64,000 nt of DNA, taken from contig JAIPJT010000003.1 in assembly GCA_021733985.1 (NCBI GenBank), positions 32,189-96,188 on the forward strand. The letters run 5' to 3'. How positions within the stretch are numbered: position 1 is the first letter of the stretch; every line of letters begins with the position of its first letter. The translations under genes were made by a program, and so were the position numbers. This DNA comes from Victivallales bacterium. Lineage in GTDB: Bacteria > Verrucomicrobiota > Lentisphaeria > Victivallales > GWF2-38-69. Shown piece after piece: positions 26,740 through 36,872 of the stretch. The notes beneath the pieces are model-generated. The model did no database searches and was not told the origin of the DNA. It saw only the letters and a list, made by a program, of their open reading frames with translations.

Positions 26740-27171
26740 TTAATTATTTTTTTCAAACGGTATCTGTGAATAAGATTTTTCAGAAGCAACAGCAAAGTAT
26801 ACATTTAAATTTAGAGAATTAGCCAGCGACAGTACTTCGGAAACTGTGCCGTGAGGAGTATCTTTGTCTGCCCTTATTATAATACTGTCTATCTGATTTT
26901 TTGAAGCAATATGAGCAAGGTCCTCCTTTAGTCTTCGCAGACTCATAAGCTGGTCATTGAAATAAACTTTATCATTCTTTGATATAGTAACAACCAGTTT
27001 TTCTGCGTTAGTAGTTTGTGCTCTTACAGTAGGCAGTGTAATATCAATAGCGGATACCTGAACAAATGAACTGCTTAACATGAAAAAGATTAGCAGTAAA
27101 AAAATAACATCAATCAGCGGAACTACATTGAAGTTTCCTTTAATTATAACCAGATTAGTTTTTATCTTCAC
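26740..27171 (-). CDS. exbD: ExbD/TolR-family biopolymer transport protein
   Basis: It is the single-span partner of ExbB in a proton-driven motor. The 143-residue protein has the family membrane segment with the essential Asp (FNVVPLIDVIFLLLIFFML, Asp near 22). A periplasmic domain follows (ITLPTVRAQTT..., IRADKDTPHGTVSEVLSLANS). The start codon is GTG at 27169-27171 with only a weak upstream A-rich ribosome site. It lies ten bases after exbB and 15 bases before the TonB-like gene. Confidence 0.92.
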   Translation of the reverse strand: MKIKTNLVIIKGNFNVVPLIDVIFLLLIFFMLSSSFVQVSAIDITLPTVRAQTTNAEKLVVTISKNDKVYFNDQLMSLRRLKEDLAHIASKNQIDSIIIRADKDTPHGTVSEVLSLANSLNLNVYFAVASEKSYSQIPFEKNN

Positions 27172-27181
27172 TTTTTTTCAC

Positions 27182-27826
27182 CTATGCTGAATTCTTTTCA
27201 TCCCAGGTCTTGATATGATGAGAATTAAAAAAATATATAATTTCTGATGATGCCTTGTCTATTTCTGTAGAAATAGTCTGTATCCTTGAAACAAGATAAT
27301 TATATGCTATTGTACACGGTATAGAGACACATAGCCCTGCGGCAGTAGTTAAAAGTGCCTGCCAAATAGCTTCAGACAGTCCGACAGCATTAACAAATGC
27401 ACCCTTTGCCTGTATAACCTGAAATGCATCAATCATCCCCAGTACTGTGCCTAATAGGCCTAATAAAGGGGCTATATAAGCAATAGTTGCAATTATATTC
27501 ATTCTTCTCTCCAGTCTCGGGATTTCATCGAGCGAGGCATTTATTGCAACCTGTTTTAGATCTCTGTCCTTTTGCCCGTATCTTAAAATCACCGCTCTTA
27601 ACACGTGTGATACAGGACCGGGAGTATCTTCACACAAACTTACTGCTTCGATAAGATTTTCTCTTTTTAATACATTAAAGATGCCGTTAAGCAGTTCCCC
27701 GACGTTGATTTGGGCCCTGTGAAGGTGGAACCAGCGCTCCAGTATAATTATCAGTGCAATAAAACTGCAGAACACGATAAGCCACATTACCGGCCCGCCG
27801 GATTTGATAATATCTGCAAAAACCAT
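27182..27826 (-). CDS. exbB: ExbB/TolQ/MotA-family proton channel
   Basis: It is the proton-conducting subunit of the TonB- or Tol-type motor in the inner membrane. The 214-residue protein has three membrane segments: one at about 12-32 (GPVMWLIVFCSFIALIIILERW), and a later pair (IATIAYIAPLLGLLGTVLGMIDAF and ALLTTAAGLCVSIPCTIAYNYL). PLLGLLGTVLGMI is the family signature. The start has GGAGAAAG in front. It follows the TPR gene by 16 bases and precedes exbD by ten. Confidence 0.93.
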   Translation of the reverse strand: MVFADIIKSGGPVMWLIVFCSFIALIIILERWFHLHRAQINVGELLNGIFNVLKRENLIEAVSLCEDTPGPVSHVLRAVILRYGQKDRDLKQVAINASLDEIPRLERRMNIIATIAYIAPLLGLLGTVLGMIDAFQVIQAKGAFVNAVGLSEAIWQALLTTAAGLCVSIPCTIAYNYLVSRIQTISTEIDKASSEIIYFFNSHHIKTWDEKNSA

Positions 27827-27842
27827 AAGCTTTCTCCTTAAT

Positions 27843-30422
27843 TTATCTTTTTTGTAAAATCTTGATTTTATTTCTGAAACTTGAAACAGGCTCTATATTA
27901 TATTTTATTAAGGTTTTATAAATATTAATAGCCGCCTTATCGGATTTTTCTGTATTATCCTTTTGCAGTAAATTTGAAAGGGCAATACCTGCTTTAGCCA
28001 TCCATTCTTTTTCCGCATCAGTATTGCAGTCGAGTCCTAAAGCATTTCCATATAGTGCTTCATAATAATATTGTTCAGCTGCAGCTTTGTTTTTTAACAG
28101 TTCACAGCACTTTCCTAATTTATAATAAGTTTGTGACTTGATAAAAGAGGATAAACTTGGACGTTTCAGCAGTTCCTTATATGCTCTAACAGCCATATTG
28201 ATTGTTTCGTCTTTGTCATCTGAAAAATTAATTACTGCAAAATAGCAGTCTCCAATTCTTCCCTGTGCAGCAATGGCTAGGTCATTCTGGTTTTTAAAAT
28301 TTAAGACCTTTTTATAGGATTCTATAGCATTATCAAAGTTTTTATTTTCTGAGTAGATATCACCTTCAAGATAAAAAGCCTCGGCCAGCAAATCTGAATC
28401 TTTTGTTACTGATTTAATAGAATCTATAATTTTAAAAGCTTTCGCATATTTCTGCATTGAAAAATATATTTCAGCTTTTTTCAGTAATATTTTATTTAAA
28501 AGCCTTTTATTATCAGCATTTTTTTTGTATAGCCTATCCAGTTGGTCCAGAGCAGCTTCAATTTTTTTATTTTCAAGGTAATAATTAATAAGCCAGAAAG
28601 AGGCTTGAACAGCATAGTCGCTTTCTGGGTATTTTTTATTAAGTTCATCCACTGCCTTTATTGCTTTATTATAGCCTCCGGAAAGATAATATGAATAGAG
28701 CAGTTTGTAAAGAGACTCAGCAGAAACTTTAGACTCAGGATATAAATTTACAATTTTTTTATAGCATTTGATAGCACTTTCAAAATTCTGGAGTCTTAAA
28801 TTTAAATCACCGGCTCTTCTGTATGCCTTTGGTGCAAGTTTGCTATTTTTATTGGATTCTGCAAAGATAATAAATTTTTCAACTGCTAAACTCAATTCGT
28901 TATTTCCGGCCAGTGCCTCTGCATAAACGTATAATGGAGGAGGGTTTAGCTGTTTTCCCGGATAATTTTTCAACAAAGTTTTAAGTACTTCTATAGCTTC
29001 TCTGTAATGATTTCGATGAATAAAAATAAGAGCTGTCTCCAGCATAGCCTTATATTCCCATTCAGGAATTTTTGAATCTATGCTTTTAAACTGTTCTAAA
29101 GCTTTATTCTCTTTGCCCAGTTCTATATAACATTTCCCTGTCCAGTATATCCCTTTTCCGCACTGGTTTCGGCTTATGCTGTTTTTATAAACATAGCTGA
29201 AAAATTTTAGAGCAGACTGATATTTTTTTATCTGAAATAATATTTTTCCGATACGGGCTGCAATATTTATATGTTCTTCACCAGGATTTTTTTCAAATTT
29301 ATAGTTTTCATTTATAAGACTTATTACCTTTTCAGGTTTTGCCTCAAGTTTGACCAAAATTTTGATATTCAAAAGCAGAATTCTATCCCTTAATATTGAG
29401 TTTGGGAAGAAGTCCAGAAAGAGTTTTGAAGACGCCTCCGCTTTTCTATATTTATTAGCTTCTATAAGGGTGTTTAATGTTGAAATTGCAATTAATTCTT
29501 TTTCATAAAGACTGGGTGCTTTCTCAAAGGCTAACTGAAATTTATTTAAGGCAGGGCTGTATTCTTTATTCTGTCTATATTTTTCTGCAAATTCTAAAAG
29601 AACTAAAAAGGCTATCGGGTTATCAGCTTCTGAAATTTTATTCGAAACTTTTTTATATTCTGTTTCAGCTTCAGCCATTTTATTCTGTTCGATAAGAGTA
29701 TAAACCCGTAATAACTGAATGGATGGGGTATCCGGATAATTTTCCGCTTCTTTTTTCAGCAGTTTTTCAGCAGTTTTTATGTCTCCTGATACTGTATTGA
29801 TTATAATTAGCTGCTCTGCAGCCTTTTTTCTGTCAGACTTTTGGGGCGCATTCTCCTTGACTTTCCGGAAAATTGATTCGGCCTTTTCCCAGTTTTTTAA
29901 CCTGATTTCAGTAATACCCTGTGAAATAAGAGCAGATATATAGGTTTGAGGATCTTTATTTTTTGTATTTTTTGCAATCCTCGAAAAATTTTTCGCGGCT
30001 TGGCGGTTTAATCCTTTAGCTAATAAAATTTGATTGTGCCAATAATTAAGTTTTTCCTTTTTTACCAATTCTCTGCTGTAAAAGTCTGCACCTAATTTTT
30101 TAATTTTGTTATAAAAATATTCTGCTTCTTTTATATTATCGGCCTTCAGGCATGTTGAAATTAAGCAGTAATAAGCGTTTCTGACAGCGGAAGTATCTCC
30201 TCCTGCATTTTTAAGATACTGTTTATAGTATTTTATTGCTACATCGTAAAGTCCGTCATTGAAGGCTTTGTCGCCCAGAAGCCTTCTTTTATAGATTTTA
30301 TCTATTTTACTAGCTTCACTATTTATAGTTTTATCACTGCCTGTTTCAGCAAAAGAAAACATTGCAAGGAAGAAAAGAAAAGTGATAAAAGCTGTTTTTT
30401 TATAACTGAATGCCAAAATCAT
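27843..30422 (-). CDS. Large exported TPR-repeat protein
   Basis: The 859-residue protein has an N-terminal signal peptide (hydrophobic AFITFLFFLAMFSFA, cleavage near 26) and then almost wall-to-wall tetratricopeptide repeats. Examples are AFNDGLYDVAIKYYKQYLKN, NFESAIKCYKKIVNLYPES and NFDNAIESYKKVLNF. It should be periplasmic and scaffold a complex. It heads the operon TPR-exbB-exbD-tonB-like-zinc ribbon with very short gaps. That suggests it works with the motor, similar to YbgF/CpoB-type TPR proteins next to Tol or TonB systems. The exact partner is unknown. Confidence 0.82.
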   Translation of the reverse strand: MILAFSYKKTAFITFLFFLAMFSFAETGSDKTINSEASKIDKIYKRRLLGDKAFNDGLYDVAIKYYKQYLKNAGGDTSAVRNAYYCLISTCLKADNIKEAEYFYNKIKKLGADFYSRELVKKEKLNYWHNQILLAKGLNRQAAKNFSRIAKNTKNKDPQTYISALISQGITEIRLKNWEKAESIFRKVKENAPQKSDRKKAAEQLIIINTVSGDIKTAEKLLKKEAENYPDTPSIQLLRVYTLIEQNKMAEAETEYKKVSNKISEADNPIAFLVLLEFAEKYRQNKEYSPALNKFQLAFEKAPSLYEKELIAISTLNTLIEANKYRKAEASSKLFLDFFPNSILRDRILLLNIKILVKLEAKPEKVISLINENYKFEKNPGEEHINIAARIGKILFQIKKYQSALKFFSYVYKNSISRNQCGKGIYWTGKCYIELGKENKALEQFKSIDSKIPEWEYKAMLETALIFIHRNHYREAIEVLKTLLKNYPGKQLNPPPLYVYAEALAGNNELSLAVEKFIIFAESNKNSKLAPKAYRRAGDLNLRLQNFESAIKCYKKIVNLYPESKVSAESLYKLLYSYYLSGGYNKAIKAVDELNKKYPESDYAVQASFWLINYYLENKKIEAALDQLDRLYKKNADNKRLLNKILLKKAEIYFSMQKYAKAFKIIDSIKSVTKDSDLLAEAFYLEGDIYSENKNFDNAIESYKKVLNFKNQNDLAIAAQGRIGDCYFAVINFSDDKDETINMAVRAYKELLKRPSLSSFIKSQTYYKLGKCCELLKNKAAAEQYYYEALYGNALGLDCNTDAEKEWMAKAGIALSNLLQKDNTEKSDKAAINIYKTLIKYNIEPVSSFRNKIKILQKR

Positions 30423-30491
30423 TTTTTTTAAACTATAAGAGTTTTATTATTAAAAATTTAAACTGAATTATTAATATTTAAAGTGAAATCA

Positions 30492-31556
30492 TTATTTTTT
30501 CGAATTTAGCTCCTGTTTTTCTTTTTCAGCAGAACCATAAATTTTCTGCTTGATATCTTCTAAGAGCTTTTTCTGCATGTTTGAATCATTTTGTATATAT
30601 TTTTTGACAGCTTCACGTCCCTGTCCTAACTGCTCGCTGTTAAATGAGAACCATGAGCCCCTTTTGCTGATAACGCCTGTATCAATAGCCACATCAAGTA
30701 TTGAACCGGCTCTTGATATTCCTTCGGCAAACTGAATATCAAATTCAGCAGTTTTAAAAGGCGGAGCCAGTTTGTTTTTTACTATTTTTACTTTTGTTCT
30801 GTTACCAACAGCATCGCCTTTATTATCTTTAATTGTTGCAATTCTGCGAATATCCATTCTGACAGAAGCATAAAACTTTAGAGCATTACCTCCGGTGGTT
30901 GTTTCCGGGCTTCCGAACATTACTCCAATTTTTGAACGGATCTGATTAGTAAAGATAACACATGTTTTGCTCTTATTAATTGCACCGGCAATTTTCCTCA
31001 GGGCCTGAGACATCAACCTCGCCTGAAGTCCCATATGCGAATCTCCCATTTGCCCTTCTATCTCAGCTTTTGGTACTAAAGCGGCGACAGAGTCTATGAC
31101 CAGAACATCGATAGCATTGCTTCTTATCAGTGTTTCAGCGATACTTAATGCATCCTCTCCGCAGTCAGGCTGCGATATTAGCAAATTATCTACATTCACC
31201 CCAATTTGTTTCGCGTATACCGGATCAAGCGCATGCTCTGCATCAATTATTGCGCATTTCCCATTTGCTTTCTGAGCATTGGCAATAACATGGAGGCATA
31301 CAGTTGTTTTACCGGAGGATTCCGGCCCGTATACTTCAATCACTCTGCCGCGGGGAACTCCTCCAATGCCTAACGCTATATCAAGAGAAAGCGCCCCGGT
31401 ACTGATTGTGGGAACATCTGCCTGGATAGCTTTATCTCCAAGCTTCATTATTGAGCCTTTCCCGTATTCTTTTTCTATCTGGCCGATCGCTATAGACAGA
31501 TTTTTTTCTTTTGTATCTTTTTCCTTTTTATCCAACTGTTGAGCTTCGACGTTCAT
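30492..31556 (-). CDS. recA: Recombinase RecA
   Basis: It is the homologous recombination and SOS co-protease ATPase. The 354-residue protein has the family signatures: [15 protein letters not shown] near 27, Walker [10 protein letters not shown] near 75-83, [55 protein letters not shown], and [19 protein letters not shown]. The C-terminus is short and charged. The start has AAGAGAGG upstream. No LexA-type operator could be recognised in the 31557-31700 region. It stands alone on the minus strand. Confidence 0.98.
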   Translation of the reverse strand: MNVEAQQLDKKEKDTKEKNLSIAIGQIEKEYGKGSIMKLGDKAIQADVPTISTGALSLDIALGIGGVPRGRVIEVYGPESSGKTTVCLHVIANAQKANGKCAIIDAEHALDPVYAKQIGVNVDNLLISQPDCGEDALSIAETLIRSNAIDVLVIDSVAALVPKAEIEGQMGDSHMGLQARLMSQALRKIAGAINKSKTCVIFTNQIRSKIGVMFGSPETTTGGNALKFYASVRMDIRRIATIKDNKGDAVGNRTKVKIVKNKLAPPFKTAEFDIQFAEGISRAGSILDVAIDTGVISKRGSWFSFNSEQLGQGREAVKKYIQNDSNMQKKLLEDIKQKIYGSAEKEKQELNSKK

Positions 31557-31814
31557 CTTTGAATATCCTCTCTTTTTATCAAAAATATGTTTTTAAAAAA
31601 TTGTCTTTGTCCTAAAATTATTTTAATTATATTATCTGCTGCAGCTTTTCGGCTTACTGTGGTCATAAAGCTGTATACATAAAATAAAAAAAAAGATAAA
31701 TTAGAATACTGCAAATAAACTTCGTATGACCTTCTGCAAAGTATATGAAGCGGTTTTGGAAACTGAATATTTTTTAAAGCAAATGCACATATACTATTAT
31801 ATAATAGTATAATA

Positions 31815-32678
31815 TTAAAGCAAAATTTTATACAATAATTCGCGGTAAAAAATTATCTGGTTCTGACCAAAAAAAATCCATATATATGTACCGATAACCA
31901 AAAATGGTCCAAAAGGTATAGCTTCGGTCCATCTTTTCTTTCTGAATATAATTAAAATAAGGCCGAAGATTGCCCCCAGCCATGAACTTATCAGGAGTAT
32001 TGCCAGCCAGCTGTAAGAATAGTATCCGAATGCGGCACCAAGAACACCGATAAACTTTATATCACCCCAGCCGATGATATCTTTTTTTGACACCAGCTTT
32101 CCCAGGAATGCAAAAATCAGGAGAATTGAAACTGAAACAGTAAACCCCAGAAAAGAGTTTGTAAATGCATTGATTATTCCATCGCAGTTTGTTAACTGTG
32201 GAAACAATAATACAAGAGCAATGGATATATACAAGGCTGTAAAGGTTAACCTGTTTGGTATCAAATGATATTTCAAATCAATAAAAAATGTAGGAATGAG
32301 AAGAAAGGTCAGGTTTAAATACATTAGAAACTGTTGTATAGGGTAGGGTGTACCCTTTGCTTCGAGCCAGAGAAAATAAACAAGCACTCCTGTAATAAGC
32401 TCAATCAACGGATAAGTAACAGAAATTTTAGAACGGCATTTAGAGCATTTGCCTCTTAAGAGTAACCAGCTGATTAAAGGGATATTCTCATAAAATCTTA
32501 TCCTGCAGCCGCAGTTAGTGCAGTGCGAAGCACCGAACATTACAGATTCTTTTCGCGGGAATCTGTAAATGCATACATTTAAAAAGCTTCCGAAACACAA
32601 TCCAAAAATAAAAATAAACACATTAAGTATTCCAGTTAAATCAGGACTGCTGCTAATAGAATTTATGTAAACTGTCAT
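31815..32678 (-). CDS. Prepilin peptidase (type 4 leader peptidase/methylase)
   Basis: This inner-membrane aspartic protease removes the leader from type IV pilins and pseudopilins and usually N-methylates the new end. I chose the ATG at 32678, four bases after the aroE stop; the longer frame uses TTG and overlaps aroE. The protein (about 287 residues) has GSFLNVCIYRFPR near 31 and the four-Cys zinc-type loop CTNCGCRIRFYENIPLISW...CSKC. The two catalytic Asp are in FIDLKYHLIPN and GWGDIKFIG. About eight membrane segments follow. It should process the pseudopilins at 57.5-64 kb, whose sites lack the usual Gly at -1. Confidence 0.93.
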   Translation of the reverse strand: MTVYINSISSSPDLTGILNVFIFIFGLCFGSFLNVCIYRFPRKESVMFGASHCTNCGCRIRFYENIPLISWLLLRGKCSKCRSKISVTYPLIELITGVLVYFLWLEAKGTPYPIQQFLMYLNLTFLLIPTFFIDLKYHLIPNRLTFTALYISIALVLLFPQLTNCDGIINAFTNSFLGFTVSVSILLIFAFLGKLVSKKDIIGWGDIKFIGVLGAAFGYYSYSWLAILLISSWLGAIFGLILIIFRKKRWTEAIPFGPFLVIGTYIWIFFGQNQIIFYRELLYKILL

Positions 32679-32682
32679 AATT

Positions 32683-33537
32683 TTATATGCCAAGCGCTTT
32701 ATAAAGAGATTTTTTCATTACTTCCACCGGCGGCTCCATTTCTGTCCATAAGGAGAAAGCTTTTACACCCTGGTAAAGCAGCATTAAAATGCCGTTCGCA
32801 GTTGCGGCCCCTTTGCTTTCTGCGTGTTCTAAAAATTTTGTCTTCCGGTATATCATGTCAAAATAACATAGGTCCTGTTTGAATACATTTTTGGATACAA
32901 CTAAAGGATCACTGTCATTTAAACCGATGCTTGTAGACTGAATAACAGCCGGTCTCTTTTTCAGGTAATCTTCTAAAGATGTGCCGCAATTTAATGGATA
33001 GACAACTATTTCAGAGTCAAAATATTTTCTTTTTAATTTTTCGGCAAACTCAAGTGCTTTATCAATGCTTCTATTGACGAAGCATAATGATTTTGCACCT
33101 CTTTCAAGCAGGTGTGCGGCACAGGCCTGTGCCGCACCTCCGCATCCTATGAATAAAAAATTATTGTTCTCAGGTTTAATGCCGAATGATTTTTTTAAGG
33201 CCATTTCAAGGCCGAAGCCATCTGTTGAACAGCCGTATGACCTGCCGTTTTTATCAAATTTCACGGTATTGACGCTGCCGGTAAATTTTGCTGTGTCTTC
33301 AATTTCATCAAGGTACCTTATGATGTTTTTTTTATGCGGAAGAGTTACATTTAATCCGAGATAATCCTTCCCGGCGTACTTTATAAAAGCTTCCAGCCGG
33401 TCATACTCTACCTTAATTGAAGAGTAGGACAGTTTCAGGTCCAAGCTTTTAATGGCTGCATTATGCATGACTGGAGACAAAGAATGCTTTATCGGGTCAC
33501 CGATCACAGCCAGTTTGTTTCTATTGAGATTCTGCAT
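32683..33537 (-). CDS. aroE: Shikimate dehydrogenase
   Basis: It reduces 3-dehydroshikimate with NADPH in aromatic amino acid synthesis. The 284-residue protein starts KLAVIGDPIKHSLSPVMHNAA, which carries the substrate-binding Ser residues. It has the catalytic Lys/Asp pair in LNVTLPHKKNII and STDGFG. The Rossmann motif is FIGCGGAAQACAAHLLERGA near 127-146. It lies after dnaJ and before the prepilin peptidase on the minus strand and probably belongs to the grpE-dnaJ transcript. Confidence 0.95.
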   Translation of the reverse strand: MQNLNRNKLAVIGDPIKHSLSPVMHNAAIKSLDLKLSYSSIKVEYDRLEAFIKYAGKDYLGLNVTLPHKKNIIRYLDEIEDTAKFTGSVNTVKFDKNGRSYGCSTDGFGLEMALKKSFGIKPENNNFLFIGCGGAAQACAAHLLERGAKSLCFVNRSIDKALEFAEKLKRKYFDSEIVVYPLNCGTSLEDYLKKRPAVIQSTSIGLNDSDPLVVSKNVFKQDLCYFDMIYRKTKFLEHAESKGAATANGILMLLYQGVKAFSLWTEMEPPVEVMKKSLYKALGI

Positions 33538-33596
33538 TTAAATTGCCTGAAGTTATGAAGGGAAAATATTTAAGCCGACGGGAGCAAAGGGGGGAA

Positions 33597-34751
33597 TTAT
33601 TTCCCCTTGAAAAAACCTTTAGCTTTTTCCATAAAAGAGTTCATCATTGGATGGTTATCTTTTGAAGCTTCAGCAAACTCCATAAGCTTTTCCTTTTGTG
33701 CTTTAGTAAGCTTTTGAGGAATTTCAACAAAAACCCTAATGTGTTGATCGCCTCTTCTGCCACCTCTTAAAGAAGGCATTCCTTTCCCTTTTAATCTTAA
33801 AACAGTGCCTGTCTGTGTGCCTTCTGGTATTTTTAATTTTGCTTTGCCGGCAATAGTTGGAACTTCCACAATTCCCCCTAAGGTGGCAGTTGCAAAAGAT
33901 ATTGGAACTTCACACATAATGTCAAGCCCGTCTCTCTTAAATACATCATGAGGTTTTACATGTATTACAACATACAAATCTCCGGAAGGGCCTCCGTTAG
34001 CACCTGCCTCGCCTTCTCCGGCAACTCTCAGTCTGGAGCCGGTTTCCACACCGGGCGGTATATGAATCTGAATGTTTTTTTGTGCCCTGACTCTTCCTTC
34101 ACCTCTGCAGTTTGTACACGGCTTTTCTATTACCTGACCGGTTCCGTGACAGGTCGGACAAGGCTGACGCATGCTCAAAAAAGCATGATTTGTTGTTACA
34201 TAGCCCGAACCTCCGCATCTGCTGCAGGTTGTCTTACCTGATCCGGGTTTACATCCGCTGCCGTGGCAGGTATTGCATGACTGCATACGGTTATAAGCAA
34301 TCTTTTTATCTGTTCCGTAAACAGCATCCTCGAAATCAATTTCCAAATCATATCTAAGGTCTGCACCCTCCTGGGCACCGCCGCGGGAACCTTGCCTGCC
34401 GCCTCCGAAAAATTCTTCAAAAATGGAACCTCCGCCGCCGCCGGAGCCGAATACCTGGCTGAAAATATCGAATGGGTCATGGAAACCTCCCATTCCGCCC
34501 ATACCGCCGTTGCGGCCGCCGCCGGATTTTTTAAATGCATCGTGTCCAAACTGATCATACATGGATCTTTTTTTCTGATCGGTAAGGACCTCATATGCTT
34601 CGGAAAGTTCTTTAAACTTGGCTTCTGCTTCTTTGTTTCCGGGGTTTTTATCAGGATGATATTTAATTGCAAGCTTTCTATAAGCTTTTTTTATTTCCTG
34701 TGTTGTTGCATTTTTCGAAACACCTAATATTTCATAATAATCTTTTGCCAT
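33597..34751 (-). CDS. dnaJ: Chaperone DnaJ
   Basis: It is the Hsp40 co-chaperone that delivers substrates to DnaK and stimulates its ATPase. The 384-residue protein is a full type I DnaJ: J domain with HPD (KYHPDKNPG near 31-39), Gly/Phe-rich linker (about 75-125), and four CxxCxGxG zinc repeats ([32 protein letters not shown], about 155-225). Then come the substrate-binding and dimerisation domains. It lies five bases after grpE. dnaK itself is not in the window, and no CIRCE element was found upstream of grpE. Confidence 0.97.
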   Translation of the reverse strand: MAKDYYEILGVSKNATTQEIKKAYRKLAIKYHPDKNPGNKEAEAKFKELSEAYEVLTDQKKRSMYDQFGHDAFKKSGGGRNGGMGGMGGFHDPFDIFSQVFGSGGGGGSIFEEFFGGGRQGSRGGAQEGADLRYDLEIDFEDAVYGTDKKIAYNRMQSCNTCHGSGCKPGSGKTTCSRCGGSGYVTTNHAFLSMRQPCPTCHGTGQVIEKPCTNCRGEGRVRAQKNIQIHIPPGVETGSRLRVAGEGEAGANGGPSGDLYVVIHVKPHDVFKRDGLDIMCEVPISFATATLGGIVEVPTIAGKAKLKIPEGTQTGTVLRLKGKGMPSLRGGRRGDQHIRVFVEIPQKLTKAQKEKLMEFAEASKDNHPMMNSFMEKAKGFFKGK

Positions 34752-34756
34752 ATCGT

Positions 34757-35389
34757 TTACTCCTCGCTTTTGCCTGAACTTACAACTACTGTCGCCGGCC
34801 TGATCAGCCTGTTGTTAATTTTATATCCGGGCCGCCACTGTTTAATAATTTTGTCCTTTTCAATTTCCTTTGAGGGTTCATTTGCGACCGCCTCATGTAT
34901 ATTAGGATCAAATTCTTTCCCTTCAGAATTTATGACTTCTACATTCAACGAAGTTAATGCTTTTTCAAATTCAGCTTTTATCATTTTCATACCTTCGAGA
35001 AGAGCATTAACATTATGGTCATTTTCGGCTGCTTTTAAAGCCAGGTCAAAGTGGTCTAAAACCGGAACAATAGTTTCTACGGTATCTAATCTTGTATTGA
35101 GCCTAACTTCATCGCGTTCTCTTATTGCTCTTTTTCGAAAGTTTTCAAATTCAGCGTTAAGCCTGAGTACTTTTTCAGTTAATTCAGCGATTTTTCTCTC
35201 CGCTTCAGCTAAATCTTCTCTGCATTTCCCATATTTTTTTTCTGCGGATTCTTTTTTGTTTTTTTTAGAGGATTTCTTTCCAGGCCTGGTGCTTTCACCT
35301 TCTGTCGGCTGTTCTTCTTTATTGCAGTTCTCAGCAGACTCATCCTGTTCAATTATATTTTCGTCATTTATATCGGTATCTTTACTCAT
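34757..35389 (-). CDS. grpE: Nucleotide exchange factor GrpE
   Basis: It exchanges nucleotide on DnaK. The 210-residue protein has an acidic, probably disordered N-terminus of about 50 residues. A long coiled coil follows (about 55-115, including [21 protein letters not shown], a strong GrpE signature). The beta-domain comes next ([11 protein letters not shown]..., [34 protein letters not shown] ending). The ribosome site is AGGAG. It is the first gene of grpE-dnaJ-aroE-prepilin peptidase. Confidence 0.96.
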   Translation of the reverse strand: MSKDTDINDENIIEQDESAENCNKEEQPTEGESTRPGKKSSKKNKKESAEKKYGKCREDLAEAERKIAELTEKVLRLNAEFENFRKRAIRERDEVRLNTRLDTVETIVPVLDHFDLALKAAENDHNVNALLEGMKMIKAEFEKALTSLNVEVINSEGKEFDPNIHEAVANEPSKEIEKDKIIKQWRPGYKINNRLIRPATVVVSSGKSEE

Positions 35390-35686
35390 AAAAACTCCTA
35401 ATTTTTATATTAATTTATTTCTTAATTTTCAGGTATCTCATAAAAATTCAAAATTCAGAAAAGTAATAGAATATTTTATCCCAAATTTTCAAAACTTTTT
35501 TATATTAATCCTTGAAAAACATTCAAAATGCAATATTCACCCTAAAGGTATTAAATCTTTAAACAATTTTTCGTTTTCCTTAAAAATCAATACTGCAGCC
35601 CTGAAAATTTTTTAACTGTTTCTTACCTGAACAACTGAATAAACAAGTATAACAAAAATTAGAATAGAGAAAAAAATTCTTAATAA
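35390..35686. other. AT-rich divergent intergenic region
   Basis: It separates grpE (minus) from folE (plus). Apart from the folE promoter at its right edge, nothing is recognised. A lone GAGTGCT near 35741 is only half of a CIRCE motif, without its partner. Confidence 0.4.
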
Positions 35687-35715
35687 TTGATATTTCTGTT
35701 CTATAAGTGTAAAAT
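35687..35715 (+). promoter_or_regulatory. Sigma-70-type promoter of the folE-ECF operon
   Basis: TTGATA and TAAAAT are separated by 17 bases, about 40 bases before the folE ATG. No riboswitch-like structure fits in the short leader. Confidence 0.55.
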
Positions 35716-35756
35716 AGAGCTTATTTAAGATTTAACAATTTTAGAGTGCTGGAAAA

Positions 35757-36296
35757 ATGGAAGAACTTATCAGGAAATTGCTTGTGGAAATGGGAGAAAA
35801 TCCTGACAGGGAAGGGTTGAAGAAGACTCCTGACAGGGTAGCCAAAAGTTTAAGCTTTTTAACTAAAGGATATAGAGAAAATGTAGATGAGATTATTAAC
35901 GGAGCCGTATATAAGGAAAAATGTAATGATATGGTAATTGTTAAAGATATCGAATTCTACAGTATGTGCGAACATCATATTCTACCTTTCTATGGAAAAT
36001 GCCATATCGGTTATATACCTGACGGTAAAGTTATAGGAGTAAGTAAGCTGGTAAGAATCACCGAAGTTTATGCGAGGCGCTTACAGCTCCAGGAGAGGCT
36101 TACAAGAAGCATTGCCAGTCTTATAAAAGACAAATTGAACCCTAAAGGCGTTGGGATTGTTATGGAGGCACAGCATATGTGCATGACTATGCGCGGTGTT
36201 GAAAAACAGCATTCAAAAATGGTAACCTCTGCAATGCTTGGTCTGTTCAGACGGCAGGAAACAAGACTGGAATTTCTTGATTTAATAAAACGATAG
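35757..36296 (+). CDS. folE: GTP cyclohydrolase I
   Basis: It converts GTP to dihydroneopterin triphosphate, the entry to folate and also to queuosine or pterin synthesis. The 179-residue, zinc-dependent type I enzyme shows [15 protein letters not shown] near 19, the zinc ligands in [20 protein letters not shown] near 71-90, and [13 protein letters not shown]. The catalytic end is [25 protein letters not shown]. It starts its own transcript and is followed after 13 bases by an ECF transporter. That suggests the transporter imports something linked to pterins or a folE-derived product. Confidence 0.96.
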   Translation: MEELIRKLLVEMGENPDREGLKKTPDRVAKSLSFLTKGYRENVDEIINGAVYKEKCNDMVIVKDIEFYSMCEHHILPFYGKCHIGYIPDGKVIGVSKLVRITEVYARRLQLQERLTRSIASLIKDKLNPKGVGIVMEAQHMCMTMRGVEKQHSKMVTSAMLGLFRRQETRLEFLDLIKR

Positions 36297-36309
36297 AAAA
36301 AATATAAAT

Positions 36310-36870
36310 ATGATAAAAAACCCCCTGGATTTTTCTACAAGAACAGTGGTTACTATAAGTATAGGTGCTGCACTTTACGGAATTATAGGGTTAATTGGTA
36401 TACCGATCGGCCCTAATGTTCAAATCAGGCCGTCAATTCTTATACTTACAGTCTACAGTGTATTCTTCGGCCCTGTCGTAGGATTTTTTGCAGGGTTTTT
36501 TGGACATATACTGACTGACCTGCTTGCCGGCTGGGGCCTTTGGTGGAACTGGGAACTCAGTTCAGGTATTTACGGTTTCTGCGCCGGCACTGTATGCTTA
36601 TTTAAGGGGTTTGATGTAAAATACGGCTTATATAAAGTCTGGCATATCGTCTTTTTCATAATAACTACTGTATCCGGCTTTTTTGCCGCATATTTATTTG
36701 CCGGTTTTCTTGATATTGTTTTGATGGGGGAACCGCCGAGAAAGATCATATACCAGGTATGTATTATTTCTTTGACTAATTCTATCGTCTTTTTATGTTT
36801 TACCGTTCCCGTAATTGTCGGTTTTCTCAGGACAAATAAAAAGAACTCAAATTTAGAAATTGAAGACTGA
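36310..36870 (+). CDS. ECF transporter substrate-binding membrane subunit (UPF0397-like)
   Basis: It is the S component that captures the substrate in an energy-coupling factor importer. The 186-residue protein has five to six membrane segments and the pattern TRTVVTISIGAALYG...GPVVGFFAGFFGHILTDLLAGWGLWWNWELSSGIYGF, as in UPF0397-type S components. The substrate of that group is not settled. It sits 13 bases after folE and two bases before its own ATPase gene, so it is a dedicated rather than shared module. A pterin, queuosine precursor or other vitamin-like substrate is possible. Confidence 0.82.
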   Translation: MIKNPLDFSTRTVVTISIGAALYGIIGLIGIPIGPNVQIRPSILILTVYSVFFGPVVGFFAGFFGHILTDLLAGWGLWWNWELSSGIYGFCAGTVCLFKGFDVKYGLYKVWHIVFFIITTVSGFFAAYLFAGFLDIVLMGEPPRKIIYQVCIISLTNSIVFLCFTVPVIVGFLRTNKKNSNLEIED

Positions 36871-36872
36871 CT

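Noticed and set aside
34770..35615. 281-residue plus-strand ORF opposite grpE
   Set aside because: Antisense shadow of grpE; its serine/leucine-rich composition reflects the opposite strand.
35730..35756. Half of a CIRCE motif (GAGTGCT) near folE
   Set aside because: No inverted partner at the right spacing, and it is downstream of the folE promoter, not the grpE one.
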